From contig CACLEJ010000002.1 of NCBI GenBank assembly GCA_902605865.1, positions 62,001 to 126,000 of the forward strand: 64,000 nucleotides of DNA, written 5' to 3'. The DNA comes from an uncultured Pelagibacteraceae bacterium (GTDB lineage: Bacteria > Pseudomonadota > Alphaproteobacteria > Pelagibacterales > Pelagibacteraceae). Position numbers and translations under genes: made by a program. Positions 49,618 through 57,671 of this stretch are shown here, in pieces (the stretch's first letter is position 1; every line of letters begins with the position of its first letter). Below the pieces are notes generated by a model. It searched no databases, was not told where the DNA came from, and saw only the letters and a program-made list of their open reading frames with translations.

Positions 49618-49908
49618 ATGTCGCCATTAAAAAAAGAAAAACTAAATAAAATTAGAAAAGAATTGGATAAATTAGATGATTCACTAATAAAAATAATCAA
49701 AAAAAGAACTAACTTAGTGAAAAGAGTTCTTGCACTTAAAGAGAGAAAAAACCAAATTGTTGATCAAAAAAGGATTTATTTAATACTAAAAAATATTAAA
49801 AAAAAATCAATTAAACATAAAATTGATCCAAAAATCACAAACAAAATTTGGAGGAATATGATCTATGCTTATATTGATTTTGAGAGAAGAAATTTTAATA
49901 AAAAATAA
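49618..49908 (+). CDS. Chorismate mutase, AroQ type (stand-alone)
   Basis: A 96-residue three-helix protein. KIRKELDKLDDSLIKIIKKRTNLVKRV (about 10-36) matches the first long helix of AroQ mutases with the paired Arg/Lys and Asp residues; KERKNQIVDQKR follows, then a C-terminal helix ending IWRNMIYAYIDFERRNF. It would convert chorismate to prephenate for Phe/Tyr synthesis. It stands alone rather than fused to prephenate dehydratase or dehydrogenase. It diverges from ctaA at a 43-base spacer. The family is short and weakly conserved, so the assignment is likely but not certain. Confidence 0.8.
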   Translation: MSPLKKEKLNKIRKELDKLDDSLIKIIKKRTNLVKRVLALKERKNQIVDQKRIYLILKNIKKKSIKHKIDPKITNKIWRNMIYAYIDFERRNFNKK

Positions 49909-49912
49909 TAAA

Positions 49913-50104
49913 TTATTTACTATGAGGTGGTAATTTTTTTTCTACAAAAACTTCATGTTTTCTTGTTGCTGGATTGTATTTTTTTGCTTTTAATTTAACT
50001 TTAGCTTTTTCACCACCCGCTGGTTTTTTTACATAATAGAAGAAAGGGCTATCTGGTTTTTCTTCAGGCACTAATCTGACTTTTACATGTGTTTTTTTTG
50101 CCAT
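49913..50104 (-). CDS. rpmG: 50S ribosomal protein L33
   Basis: Large-subunit ribosomal protein. The 63-residue sequence begins MAKKTHVKVRLVPEE, contains FFYYVKKPAGGEKAKVKLKAKKYNP-type core (split here for length) and the signature KKYNPATRKHEVFVEKKL. It is a few residues longer than the common 55-residue form and has no CxxC motifs, so it is the zinc-free type. It lies one base after the merR-like gene, and its stop is four bases from the convergent chorismate mutase stop. Confidence 0.95.
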   Translation of the reverse strand: MAKKTHVKVRLVPEEKPDSPFFYYVKKPAGGEKAKVKLKAKKYNPATRKHEVFVEKKLPPHSK

Positions 50105-50105
50105 A

Positions 50106-50477
50106 TCAATCTTTAAATTTATTTAATAATTTTTTAATATTTAAAATTTTAGATTTTATTATTTTTTTTTGTGTTATAGATGTATTGTATAATTCGTCAA
50201 TATCTGAATTTTCTGAATTTAAAACCTTTTTTACACCATTAAGTGTCATTCCCTTGACTTTTAGCAAATATTTAATTTTTTTTAAAATGTCGATGACAGA
50301 TTCATCATAATACCTTCTATTTCCAGAAAAAATCTTTGGCTTAACCTGCTTAAATTCTTTTTCCCAGAAACGAATAGTATGGGTTGATAATGATCCATTT
50401 TTCTTATTAAAAAGATTTAAAATTTGAGCTACCTCTCCTATAGTTTTATATTTACTGTTATCTTTTGCACTATTCAT
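50106..50477 (-). CDS. MerR-family transcriptional regulator
   Basis: A 123-residue DNA-binding protein with an N-terminal MerR winged helix: KTIGEVAQILNL (about 11-22), STHTIRFWEKEFKQVKPK (about 31-48), GNRRYYDESVIDILKKIKYLL (about 52-72) and GMTLNGVKKVL. No cysteines suggest metal sensing; the tail is a short lysine-rich helix. Its position directly after ihfA is conserved across alphaproteobacteria, where this small MerR protein has no established target. It overlaps ihfA by eight bases. Confidence 0.9.
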   Translation of the reverse strand: MNSAKDNSKYKTIGEVAQILNLFNKKNGSLSTHTIRFWEKEFKQVKPKIFSGNRRYYDESVIDILKKIKYLLKVKGMTLNGVKKVLNSENSDIDELYNTSITQKKIIKSKILNIKKLLNKFKD

Positions 50478-50766
50478 CAGTATTAATAAAATGTTTAAAT
50501 TCTCTTGATGGCTTAAATAAAATTACATTTCTTTCAGTTATAATTTTTATTTCTCTTGTTTTAGGATTTCTTCCAATTCTTTGTTTTTTTTTTCTTAACG
50601 AAAATGTTCCAAATTTAGCAATCTTAACTTTTTTTTGCTCTATAATATTTTTTAAAATAATTTGTAATATATCTTCTAATAATGTTTCACTAATTTTTTT
50701 TGAAAAACCAATTTGCATATATATAGAATTAATAATATCCTTTTTTTTTAAATTTATTCTTTCCAT
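50470..50766 (-). CDS. ihfA: Integration host factor alpha subunit
   Basis: IHF alpha is a nucleoid-associated DNA-bending protein of the HU family. The 98-residue sequence has LKKKDIINSIYMQIGFSK at the start, VKIAKFGTFSLRKKKQRIGRNPKT-type central arms (about 46-69, with the Pro-containing DNA-intercalating tip) and ITERNVILFKPSREFK near the end. The adjacency ihfA-merR is an alphaproteobacterial signature supporting IHF-alpha over plain HU. Here it follows plsX with no base in between; fabH, usually found between, is absent. Confidence 0.92.
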   Translation of the reverse strand: MERINLKKKDIINSIYMQIGFSKKISETLLEDILQIILKNIIEQKKVKIAKFGTFSLRKKKQRIGRNPKTREIKIITERNVILFKPSREFKHFINTDE

Positions 50767-51774
50767 CTATTTAATGTTATTTTTGATTTGATCTATTAAA
50801 TTACCTTTGATAATTTTTTCACAAACTTTTAATGAATTAGAAAATCCAATTGAGTCGGTTGAACCATGGCTTTTTATTACTGGCTTGTCTAATCCTAAGA
50901 GTATAGCTCCATTGTAAAGCCTAGGGTCTAGTTTATCTTTGAAATTTCTTAAGTTTTTGTAGTTTATTAAGGATGATAGTTTTCCTATTACAGATGATGA
51001 TAAAGCTTTTTTTAACTCACTAATTATAAAATTAGAAGTACCTTCGGCAGTCTTAAGTGCAATATTTCCAGTAAATCCATCTGCAACTATCACATTAACA
51101 TCTCCTTCCATTATATTGTTACCCTCAATATATCCTTTAAATTCAAATGAAGGATGTTGTTTTTCATTCAAAATTTTATAAGTATCTTTAATTATTGCAT
51201 TACCTTTAATTTCTTCAGAGCCAATATTAAGTAGTGCAACTTTTGGTATTTCATTATTAAATAAAGCTTTATGTAAGGCTGAACCCATAATTGAAAAATC
51301 TATTAAATTTTTAGAACTGCATTCTATATTGGCACCTAAATCTAAAACTATATTCATTCCTTTTTTGCTTGGCCACAAAGCAGATAGTGCAGGCTTATCA
51401 ATATTTTCGATCATTTTTAAATTCAATTTTGAAATCAAAAAAAGAGCTCCAGTATTTCCTGCAGAGATTACAGCATGTGCTTCACTATTTTTTAAAGATT
51501 CAATTGATAGCCATAAACTAGTGTCCTTTCCTCTTTTAGCTGCAGATAAAGCTGTATCTTCACCTTCGACAATTTTATCAGTATGTGTTATTGAATAAAT
51601 TTCATTAGATAATTTATATTTTTCTATTAGAGGTGATAAAAGAGTTTCGTTACCAAAAATTTTGTAATTTATATTGCTTGATGATTTAGAATGTAAACTA
51701 ATTCCTTCAATAACTTTTTTTGGAGAATCATCACCACCCATTGCATCAACAGCAATAATAATTGGGTTATTCAT
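50767..51774 (-). CDS. plsX: Phosphate acyltransferase PlsX
   Basis: PlsX makes acyl-phosphate from acyl-ACP for phospholipid synthesis. The 335-residue protein has IIIAVDAMGGDDSPKKVIEG at the N-terminus, HAVISAGNTGALF near residue 99-111, LDLGANIECSSKNL near 144-157, VIVADGFTGNIALKTAEG near 229-246 and GAILLGLDKPVIKSHGS near 288-304. It follows rpmF in the usual order rpmF-plsX, but the next gene is ihfA rather than fabH. Confidence 0.97.
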   Translation of the reverse strand: MNNPIIIAVDAMGGDDSPKKVIEGISLHSKSSSNINYKIFGNETLLSPLIEKYKLSNEIYSITHTDKIVEGEDTALSAAKRGKDTSLWLSIESLKNSEAHAVISAGNTGALFLISKLNLKMIENIDKPALSALWPSKKGMNIVLDLGANIECSSKNLIDFSIMGSALHKALFNNEIPKVALLNIGSEEIKGNAIIKDTYKILNEKQHPSFEFKGYIEGNNIMEGDVNVIVADGFTGNIALKTAEGTSNFIISELKKALSSSVIGKLSSLINYKNLRNFKDKLDPRLYNGAILLGLDKPVIKSHGSTDSIGFSNSLKVCEKIIKGNLIDQIKNNIK

Positions 51775-51780
51775 AAGGAT

Positions 51781-51960
51781 TTAATCTTTTGGATCTAAAA
51801 CTTGTCTTCCTTTATATAATCCTGTTTTCAAATCTAAATGGTGAGACAGTCTATATTCACCAGTTTTTTTATCCTCAATAACATTTTTTAAAGAAGCTCT
51901 TATATGAGAACGTCTTTTACCTGCTCTAGATTTAGTTGTTTTACGTTTTGGTACAGCCAT
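51781..51960 (-). CDS. rpmF: 50S ribosomal protein L32
   Basis: Hand translation of the minus strand from the ATG at 51960 gives 59 residues: [19 protein letters not shown] at the start, then [20 protein letters not shown] and ending [12 protein letters not shown]. The opening is the standard L32 signature. It is too short to be listed by most length cut-offs. It sits six bases upstream of plsX and two bases after the chaperone gene; the DUF177 (YceD) gene often found in front of rpmF is missing. Confidence 0.96.
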   Translation of the reverse strand: MAVPKRKTTKSRAGKRRSHIRASLKNVIEDKKTGEYRLSHHLDLKTGLYKGRQVLDPKD

Positions 51961-51962
51961 TT

Positions 51963-52436
51963 TTAAAATTTAAAATTTAATATATCTTTTGTAAAGTTAT
52001 TTAAAGTGTTTTTTACAAGAAAATCTCTAAATTTATCAAAATATTCTACAAATATATCATTATCTGGTGAGATGTTAAGAAAACTTTTAAATATAATCTT
52101 TTTCTTATAGCTGTCAAAAGAATCCCAAGTTTCAACTTTTTCTAAAATAGAATAAAACAAATTAATATAATCTTTCATTTTTTTATTAACTGATACATCG
52201 CCATAACCTATTTCCCTTATAGATAATTCAATTTGTCTTATAAAGTAATCAAAAAGATCTTGGGCTTCTTTTTTTGAAATTTCATTTTTATATATTTTTA
52301 AAAAAAAACCAAAATGAAATAAAAGAATTATTAATCTATCAGAAAAGGTATCATTATTTTTTAAATTTAAATAAAGATTTTTATTTCTAGTTAATTTTAT
52401 TAAATTGTTGTAAATATTTAAGTGATTTTTGTTCAT
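51963..52436 (-). CDS. Ubiquinol-cytochrome c chaperone-like protein (CBP3 family)
   Basis: A 157-residue helical protein. [25 protein letters not shown] (about 40-64, in two conserved pieces), followed by [21 protein letters not shown] (about 77-97) with the conserved Gly-Asp-x-x-Val-x-Lys-Lys-Met-Lys, is the core of the ubiquinol-cytochrome c chaperone family, which helps assemble the bc1 complex. The alphaproteobacterial context (divergent from bamE, upstream of rpmF-plsX) supports the call. Its ATG abuts the divergent bamE ATG back to back (CATATG). Confidence 0.87.
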   Translation of the reverse strand: MNKNHLNIYNNLIKLTRNKNLYLNLKNNDTFSDRLIILLFHFGFFLKIYKNEISKKEAQDLFDYFIRQIELSIREIGYGDVSVNKKMKDYINLFYSILEKVETWDSFDSYKKKIIFKSFLNISPDNDIFVEYFDKFRDFLVKNTLNNFTKDILNFKF

Positions 52437-52892
52437 ATGAAAAAAATTTTAATTATAAGTGTTTTTTTATTTACACTGAATTGTTCATTAAATAAAGTTT
52501 CAAATACCCATGGATTTCGTTTTTTAGACTCTAAATATGATAAAATTATAGTTAACAAGTCTAATAAAAATGATGTAAAGAAAATAATAGGCCCACCCTC
52601 AGATATAAGTAATTTTAATGATACCTGGTTCTATATCGAAAGACAAAAAGTAAACCAATCTTTAATAAAATTGGGTATAAAAAAAATTGAAAAAAATAAT
52701 GTTTTGATAATAGAATTTAATAAAATGGGTATGGTTAGTGATAAAATTTTATTAGATTTAAATGACATGAATGACATTAAAATAGCCGAAAAGAAAACTA
52801 AGAAAAAATTTCAACAAGATAACTTAGTTTATAATATATTTTCAACCTTAAGAGAAAAAATTAATGCGCCTACAAGAAGAAAAAAGAAATAA
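52437..52892 (+). CDS. bamE: Outer-membrane assembly lipoprotein BamE (SmpA/OmlA family)
   Basis: BamE is a small lipoprotein of the outer-membrane beta-barrel assembly machine. I choose the ATG at 52437 (MKKILIISVFLFTLNCSL), giving a 151-residue precursor with a hydrophobic signal and lipobox LNC (Cys near residue 15). The SmpA/OmlA domain shows SNKNDVKKIIGPPSDISNF and DTWFYIERQ, with an I..FN.MG.V strand after it. An in-frame ATG at 52422 would lie inside the divergent gene. The stop codon is at 52890-52892, directly before tRNA-Glu. Confidence 0.9.
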   Translation: MKKILIISVFLFTLNCSLNKVSNTHGFRFLDSKYDKIIVNKSNKNDVKKIIGPPSDISNFNDTWFYIERQKVNQSLIKLGIKKIEKNNVLIIEFNKMGMVSDKILLDLNDMNDIKIAEKKTKKKFQQDNLVYNIFSTLREKINAPTRRKKK

Positions 52893-52967
52893 TGGCGGTC
52901 CCTAGGGGAATCGAACCCCTCTTTCATGGATGAAAACCATGTGTCCTAACCGATAGACGAAGGGACC
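52893..52967 (-). tRNA. tRNA-Glu(TTC)
   Basis: On the minus strand the acceptor GGTCCCT (52961-52967) pairs with AGGGACC (52897-52903), followed by discriminator G and an encoded CCA (52893-52895). The anticodon arm CATGG-TTTTCAT-CCATG gives anticodon TTC, and the T arm AGGGG-TTCGATT-CCCCT is canonical. The CCA end abuts the stop codon of bamE on the other strand. Confidence 0.97.
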
Positions 52968-53002
52968 AGTGGAGGATCTTTTATTGTAATTTTTTAAAAT
53001 AA

Positions 53003-53947
53003 TCAAGTAAGTGAAACCACTTTTTTTATTAGCTTTAATTCAGATTTATTATGAGTGATAATTGTCTCAGTAACGTACTTATCATTTTCCATAATTACAC
53101 CATTCATTAAATCACCAGATGTAATACCTGTTGCACAAAAAATACTTTCACCCTTAATTATTTCATTGATTTCATATTTTTTGTTTAAATCTTTTATACC
53201 CATTTTATTAGCTCGACTTTTGTCCTCTGCTGTTTTGAATAAGAATCTTCCCTGAAAATTACAATTTAATGCATCTAAGGCCGCAGCTGCTATAACGCCC
53301 TCTGGACCTCCACCAATACCCATAAAAATATCTACATTAAATTTTTTATCCGAAACAAGTAATGCTCCAGAAACATCACCATCAGTTATAAATTTTATAT
53401 TTACATTTAGTCTTTTTAATACACTTATAATTTCTTTATGTCTTGGTCTTTTAAGAATGCATACTGTAATTTCTGAATTTTTCTTTTTTGTAATATCAGA
53501 GTAAATATTAATATTTTTTTCAACACTAAAATCAATATCTAAAGATCCTCTTGGAATATGACTGCCTGTAACAATTTTATCCATGTATGTTTCAGGTGCG
53601 TTAAGTAAATTACCCTTTTCTGCAACTGCTAATACTGACATTGCACCAGGTAAATTCTTTGCAACAAAATTTGTACCCTCAACAGGATCAACAGCTATAT
53701 CTATTTGGGGTCCATTACCATTGCCAAGGATTTCACCAATATAAAGCATAGGAGCTTCATCAAGCTCACCCTCGCCTATTACAACTTTGCCATTTATATT
53801 TAATTTATTTAATTGATATCTCATTACATCAGTTGCAGCTTTATCTGCTAATATTTTTTCATTTTTGCCTATGTATGGATAACAAGCTATTGCTGAGTTT
53901 GAGGTTATTTCAATAAGACTATTTAATAATTCTTCTGATATTTTCAT
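53003..53947 (-). CDS. glpX: Class II fructose-1,6-bisphosphatase (GlpX family)
   Basis: GlpX hydrolyses fructose-1,6-bisphosphate in gluconeogenesis. The 314-residue protein has DKAATDVMRYQLN (about 32-44), VVIGEGELDEAPMLYIGE (about 55-72), the metal/phosphate site IDIAVDPVEGTNFVAK (about 82-97) and GIGGGPEGVIAAAALDALN (about 208-226). SAR11 organisms are often reported to lack the complete Embden-Meyerhof route downward, so a gluconeogenic phosphatase is in keeping. It lies three bases after the sbmA-like gene. Confidence 0.95.
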   Translation of the reverse strand: MKISEELLNSLIEITSNSAIACYPYIGKNEKILADKAATDVMRYQLNKLNINGKVVIGEGELDEAPMLYIGEILGNGNGPQIDIAVDPVEGTNFVAKNLPGAMSVLAVAEKGNLLNAPETYMDKIVTGSHIPRGSLDIDFSVEKNINIYSDITKKKNSEITVCILKRPRHKEIISVLKRLNVNIKFITDGDVSGALLVSDKKFNVDIFMGIGGGPEGVIAAAALDALNCNFQGRFLFKTAEDKSRANKMGIKDLNKKYEINEIIKGESIFCATGITSGDLMNGVIMENDKYVTETIITHNKSELKLIKKVVSLT

Positions 53948-53950
53948 TAA

Positions 53951-54946
53951 TTATGTTTTGATATCACTTTCAGAACTTTCAATTTGTAATTTATATTCAA
54001 ATTCTCTTAATCTTTTATAAACACTTGCTAATTCTATAATCGTGGGCCAAGCTTTTAGAATATACTGCATTGATCCCTCTACTCGTCCAAAGGCTCTAAT
54101 AATTTGTTGCATAACCCCTAACGTAACTGCTCCAGCTACTATTGCAGGTGCAAGAAAAACGTAAGCGGATAATACATTGGCCTGCAAATAAGCTATTCTG
54201 CCAATATTAAAATAAAGGTACCTAATGTAACTTAAAAAATGAATGCTTCTGACATCATCAAATAATTCCTCAATTGATTTTGGTCTTACTGTGCCATCAT
54301 CTTCTGCTATAACTAAAATTTTTCTATAAGCTGCCTCTTTTTTTTGAAGGTCGTATTCAACACCTACTAATCTTAAAATTAAACCTAAAATAACTAAAAA
54401 AATTGTTCCACCTATAGACCAAATAAGTGCACCTACGATTAAACCATACTCCCAGTCACCAAAAAAAAATATTGGAATTCCTATACTTAAGCCAAATAAT
54501 ATTGGCATAAATTCCACTAATATCATTATTGCTTCTATTAAGCTTGTCCCTAAAGACTCCATTATTCTTGAGAATTTTATTGTGTCTTCTTGAACCCTTT
54601 GGGATGCTCCCTCAATCTTACGTGCCTTCTCATATACGCTATGATAATATTCAACCATAGCTGTTCTCCATCTAAATAAATAATGAGATGTAAAATAGCT
54701 AACTATAACAGCTACACCAACATACATTGCTGCAAGAACAATAAACGAAAACAGACTTGCCCAATATTCTTCGATAGTAATAGCATTTGGTTTTCCAAGT
54801 GCTTTTTGGATCATGTCATAAAATTCACCAAACCATTCATTTATTTTTACATCAATTTTTACCTGCACCCAAAGTGATGACAAAATAACTAATGATCCTA
54901 TCCAGGACCATAAATACCATTTTTTTATAGTAAAAAATCTAAACAT
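53951..54946 (-). CDS. SbmA/BacA-like inner-membrane transporter
   Basis: A 331-residue membrane protein with about six hydrophobic helices and no ATPase domain. The pattern VKINEWFGEFYDMIQKAL near residue 33-50, YLFRWRTAMVEYYHSVY (about 89-105), NPxxRVQED-like segment here GASQRVQEDTIKFSRIMES (about 113-131), and the late LGVMQQIIRAFGRVEGSMQY (about 276-295) match SbmA/BacA, proton-driven importers of peptides and vitamin B12-like compounds. It is shorter than E. coli SbmA (about 400 residues), mainly at the N-terminus. It shares one base with the next upstream gene. Confidence 0.88.
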   Translation of the reverse strand: MFRFFTIKKWYLWSWIGSLVILSSLWVQVKIDVKINEWFGEFYDMIQKALGKPNAITIEEYWASLFSFIVLAAMYVGVAVIVSYFTSHYLFRWRTAMVEYYHSVYEKARKIEGASQRVQEDTIKFSRIMESLGTSLIEAIMILVEFMPILFGLSIGIPIFFFGDWEYGLIVGALIWSIGGTIFLVILGLILRLVGVEYDLQKKEAAYRKILVIAEDDGTVRPKSIEELFDDVRSIHFLSYIRYLYFNIGRIAYLQANVLSAYVFLAPAIVAGAVTLGVMQQIIRAFGRVEGSMQYILKAWPTIIELASVYKRLREFEYKLQIESSESDIKT

Positions 54947-55227
54947 TATTTTATAAAATTATCTGCGTATGATTTTTTTGTTATCTTTCTTTTTTGCGGT
55001 TCTATGACTTCAAAAAGAATATTATTTTTTTTAGCATACTCTATTGCTAGATCTTTTGATTTAAATTCTAAGTTTAATTCTGAATAAGTATCTGAAGAGC
55101 TTTCCCATCCCATAAGTGGGTTTTTACCTGGATCTTCTGTTAAAAATTCTATAATCCATTTATCAAACTTTTTAAGACCTGATTGCATAGCAGTTTTTGA
55201 GGGTTTGTAAATTTTTGCTTTTTTCAT
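54946..55227 (-). CDS. NDUFS4-like accessory subunit of respiratory complex I
   Basis: A 93-residue protein of the ETC complex I subunit family (mitochondrial NDUFS4/AQDQ homologue, known as an alphaproteobacterial accessory subunit). It shows AKIYKPSKTAMQSG at the start, WIIEFLTEDP, the signature PLMGWESSSDTYSELNLEF (about 38-56) and SKDLAIEYAKKNNILFEV. It would sit on the peripheral arm of NADH:quinone oxidoreductase. The main nuo genes are not in this window. It is followed by the SbmA-like gene with a one-base overlap, and preceded by tRNA-Pro. Confidence 0.92.
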   Translation of the reverse strand: MKKAKIYKPSKTAMQSGLKKFDKWIIEFLTEDPGKNPLMGWESSSDTYSELNLEFKSKDLAIEYAKKNNILFEVIEPQKRKITKKSYADNFIK

Positions 55228-55233
55228 AAATAG

Positions 55234-55310
<77 letters not shown>

Positions 55311-55405
55311 ATTGCAGTACTAATACAGCAGATAAAAGAAAATTCAAAGGTTATATTGGTTACAAATTTCTAATAATTTTGGTATTTAATGCTATAAGAG
55401 ATTTT

Positions 55406-55942
55406 ATGATCATAGAATGTCCAAATTGTAATAAAAAATTCAGTCTTCATAAAAAATTAATACCTGAAAATGGCAGAAATCTTAAATGTAGTAGTTGTGA
55501 TCATATTTGGCTTTATAAGATACAAATAACTAAAAGTGTTGATGATCTAGAAATATCTGAAGACAAAAATACTAATTTAGATACTAATATTTCTGAAATA
55601 GACAAAAAAGAAGATGAGTATAATAAAGAAATAAATTCTGAGAATTTAACTGATATAAATCAAGAAGTTTTGTCTGAAGACAGTAAAGAAGATGAGGAAG
55701 ATAAGGAAAACGATGAAGATTATATAAAAGATGAAATAAAAGATGAAGAAAAGCAAGGAAAAATAAAGATGATATTGATTTATATTACTGTAGTTATTAT
55801 TTCTCTATTAGGTCTTATATTTTTATTAGATACATTTAAGTCTTATTTATTTAATATGTTTCCAAGTATAACTCCACTTTTTGATAGTTTTTACGAAACT
55901 CTTTTAGACTTCAAGCTTTTTATAAAAGATCTTACTAACTAA
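55406..55942 (+). CDS. MJ0042-type zinc-ribbon membrane protein
   Basis: A 178-residue protein starting at the ATG at 55406 (MIIECPNCNKKFSLHKKLIP). The N-terminal zinc ribbon has two CxxC knuckles, CPNC and CSSC, then CDHIWLYK, the pattern of the MJ0042-type finger found in alphaproteobacterial predicted membrane regulators. A very acidic low-complexity linker (about 55-115, rich in Asp/Glu/Lys) follows, then one membrane helix (MILIYITVVIISLLGLIFLL, about 123-142) and a short tail. Upstream frame extension to 55283 would translate the tRNA-Pro antisense and is rejected. It precedes nhaA by two bases. Function is unknown. Confidence 0.85.
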   Translation: MIIECPNCNKKFSLHKKLIPENGRNLKCSSCDHIWLYKIQITKSVDDLEISEDKNTNLDTNISEIDKKEDEYNKEINSENLTDINQEVLSEDSKEDEEDKENDEDYIKDEIKDEEKQGKIKMILIYITVVIISLLGLIFLLDTFKSYLFNMFPSITPLFDSFYETLLDFKLFIKDLTN

Positions 55943-55944
55943 AT

Positions 55945-57117
55945 ATGATTCAAAAAATTACAAAAGGTTTTACATCTTTTTTTAAACTTGAAGCTGCAAG
56001 TGGAATAGTGCTTCTTTTTGCTGCAATAATAGCACTAGTTATAAGCAATTCTGAATTATCTAATCTATATTTTTCAACATTAGAGAGATATTTATTTATT
56101 GGGATAAATAATTTTGGACTTAAACTTTCTGTTTTGCATTGGATAAATGATGCATTAATGGCAATCTTTTTCTTTTTTGTAACACTTGAAATTAAAAGAG
56201 AATTTTTACAAGGAGAGTTATCTAATATTAAACAAGCTTTACTTCCTATAATAGCAGCAGTAGGTGGAATGTTAATTCCTGCATTAATTTATGTGTTTAT
56301 AAACTTTGGAGATGGAGAAACATTAAAAGGTTGGGCAATACCATCAGCAACAGATATAGCCTTTTCTTTAGGCGTATTATCACTATTGGGTAAGAGAGTG
56401 CCTCTCTCGCTGAAAGTATTTCTAACAGCTTTAGCAATTATAGATGATTTAGGAGCAATAGTTATTATAGCTTTATTTTATTCTGGTGACTTAAGTATTA
56501 AATATTTATCTCTGATGTTATTAGCTTTTATTATTTTATTAATTATAAATAAATTTAATATAAAAAAATTTCTACCCTATCTGATAGTAGGAATTTTCTT
56601 ATGGGATTTTACTCATAACTCAGGAATTCATGCAACAATTGCCGGTGTACTACTTGCAATGACAATCCCACATAGAAAAAAAGATAAAGATTTCTCACTT
56701 TTAATTAAGGTAGAGCATGCAATAAGTCCTTATGTTGCATTTGGAATAATGCCTATTTTTGCTTTTGCAAATGCTGGTGTGTCATTAGAAGGTTTGTCCT
56801 TTTCATCTTTGCTAGATAAGGTTCCATTAGGAATAGTACTTGGATTGTTTGTTGGAAAACAATTAGGCGTATTTGTATTTTCATATATATCAATTAAATT
56901 AAAAATTGCTCAAATGCCAAGTAATACAAGCTGGTATAATTTTTATGGTGTTGGTGTTTTAACTGGCATTGGTTTCACAATGAGTTTATTTGTTGGAAAT
57001 TTAGCATTTGCTGAAAGTATGCAGTACATGGATGGTGTAAAAATTGGGGTTCTAACTGGGTCATTATTATCCACTTTATTTGGGTACTTTTTAATATTAC
57101 TTACACCAAATAAATAA
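55945..57117 (+). CDS. nhaA: Na+/H+ antiporter NhaA
   Basis: NhaA exports Na+ in exchange for H+, controlling pH and sodium. The 390-residue protein has about twelve helices: FFKLEAASGIVLLFAAI at the start, WINDALMAIFFFFVTLEIKREFL (about 66-88), ATDIAFSLGVLSLLG (about 135-149) and LAIIDDLGAIVIIALFY (about 162-178), where the paired Asp residues of the ion-binding site lie. GFTMSLFVGNLAF is near 342-354. A sodium antiporter suits a marine organism. It starts two bases after the zinc-ribbon gene. Confidence 0.96.
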   Translation: MIQKITKGFTSFFKLEAASGIVLLFAAIIALVISNSELSNLYFSTLERYLFIGINNFGLKLSVLHWINDALMAIFFFFVTLEIKREFLQGELSNIKQALLPIIAAVGGMLIPALIYVFINFGDGETLKGWAIPSATDIAFSLGVLSLLGKRVPLSLKVFLTALAIIDDLGAIVIIALFYSGDLSIKYLSLMLLAFIILLIINKFNIKKFLPYLIVGIFLWDFTHNSGIHATIAGVLLAMTIPHRKKDKDFSLLIKVEHAISPYVAFGIMPIFAFANAGVSLEGLSFSSLLDKVPLGIVLGLFVGKQLGVFVFSYISIKLKIAQMPSNTSWYNFYGVGVLTGIGFTMSLFVGNLAFAESMQYMDGVKIGVLTGSLLSTLFGYFLILLTPNK

Positions 57118-57122
57118 TTAAA

Positions 57123-57671
57123 ATGATGAAAAATCTACTAATTGGAGTAACTATAATTATGTTTTTTTTTAAAAGTTCATCTCATGCAGATTATGAAAAA
57201 ATCTTTTATGATTTTAAAATAAATAGCATATCAGGTGATATAATAGATTTAAGTGACTTTAAAGGTAAACCTGTTTTAGTAGTGAATACTGCTAGTTATT
57301 GTGGATTTACAAAACAATATGATGACATGCAAGAGTTATGGAAAAGATATAAGGATAAAGGGTTGATTGTGCTTGGCATACCATCAAATTCTTTTAATCA
57401 GGAAAAAAAAATTAATAGTGAAGTTAAAAAGTTTTGTGAGGTTAACTTTAATATTAACTTTCCACTTACTGAAATAACTGATGTAAAAGGTGATAAAGCA
57501 CATGAAATTTATAAATGGGCCAAAGAAAACTTCGGTAAATCTGCTGTGCCAAAATGGAATTTTTATAAAATTTTAATAAATAAAGAAGGTATAATTGAAG
57601 ATACTTATGCATCTTTAACTAACCCAACATCAAAGAAAATTACAAAAAAAATTGAAAGTTTGTTAGATTAA
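57123..57671 (+). CDS. Glutathione peroxidase-family protein, exported
   Basis: A 182-residue thioredoxin-fold peroxidase with an N-terminal signal peptide (LLIGVTIIMFFFKSSSHA, cleaved near residue 22), so it acts in the periplasm. The catalytic cysteine (not selenocysteine) is in NTASYCGFTKQYDDMQ (about 55-70), the Gln/Trp partners are GIPSNSFNQ and VPKWNFYK, and a further cysteine is in KKFCEVNF. Such Cys-type members usually use thioredoxin or other thiols to reduce peroxides. It overlaps the convergent MBL gene by nine bases. Confidence 0.92.
   Translation: MMKNLLIGVTIIMFFFKSSSHADYEKIFYDFKINSISGDIIDLSDFKGKPVLVVNTASYCGFTKQYDDMQELWKRYKDKGLIVLGIPSNSFNQEKKINSEVKKFCEVNFNINFPLTEITDVKGDKAHEIYKWAKENFGKSAVPKWNFYKILINKEGIIEDTYASLTNPTSKKITKKIESLLD

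Noticed and set aside
48665-49700. Longer heme A synthase start at 49700.
   Set aside because: The added 42 residues overlap the divergent chorismate mutase and have no family similarity; the ATG at 49574 fits.
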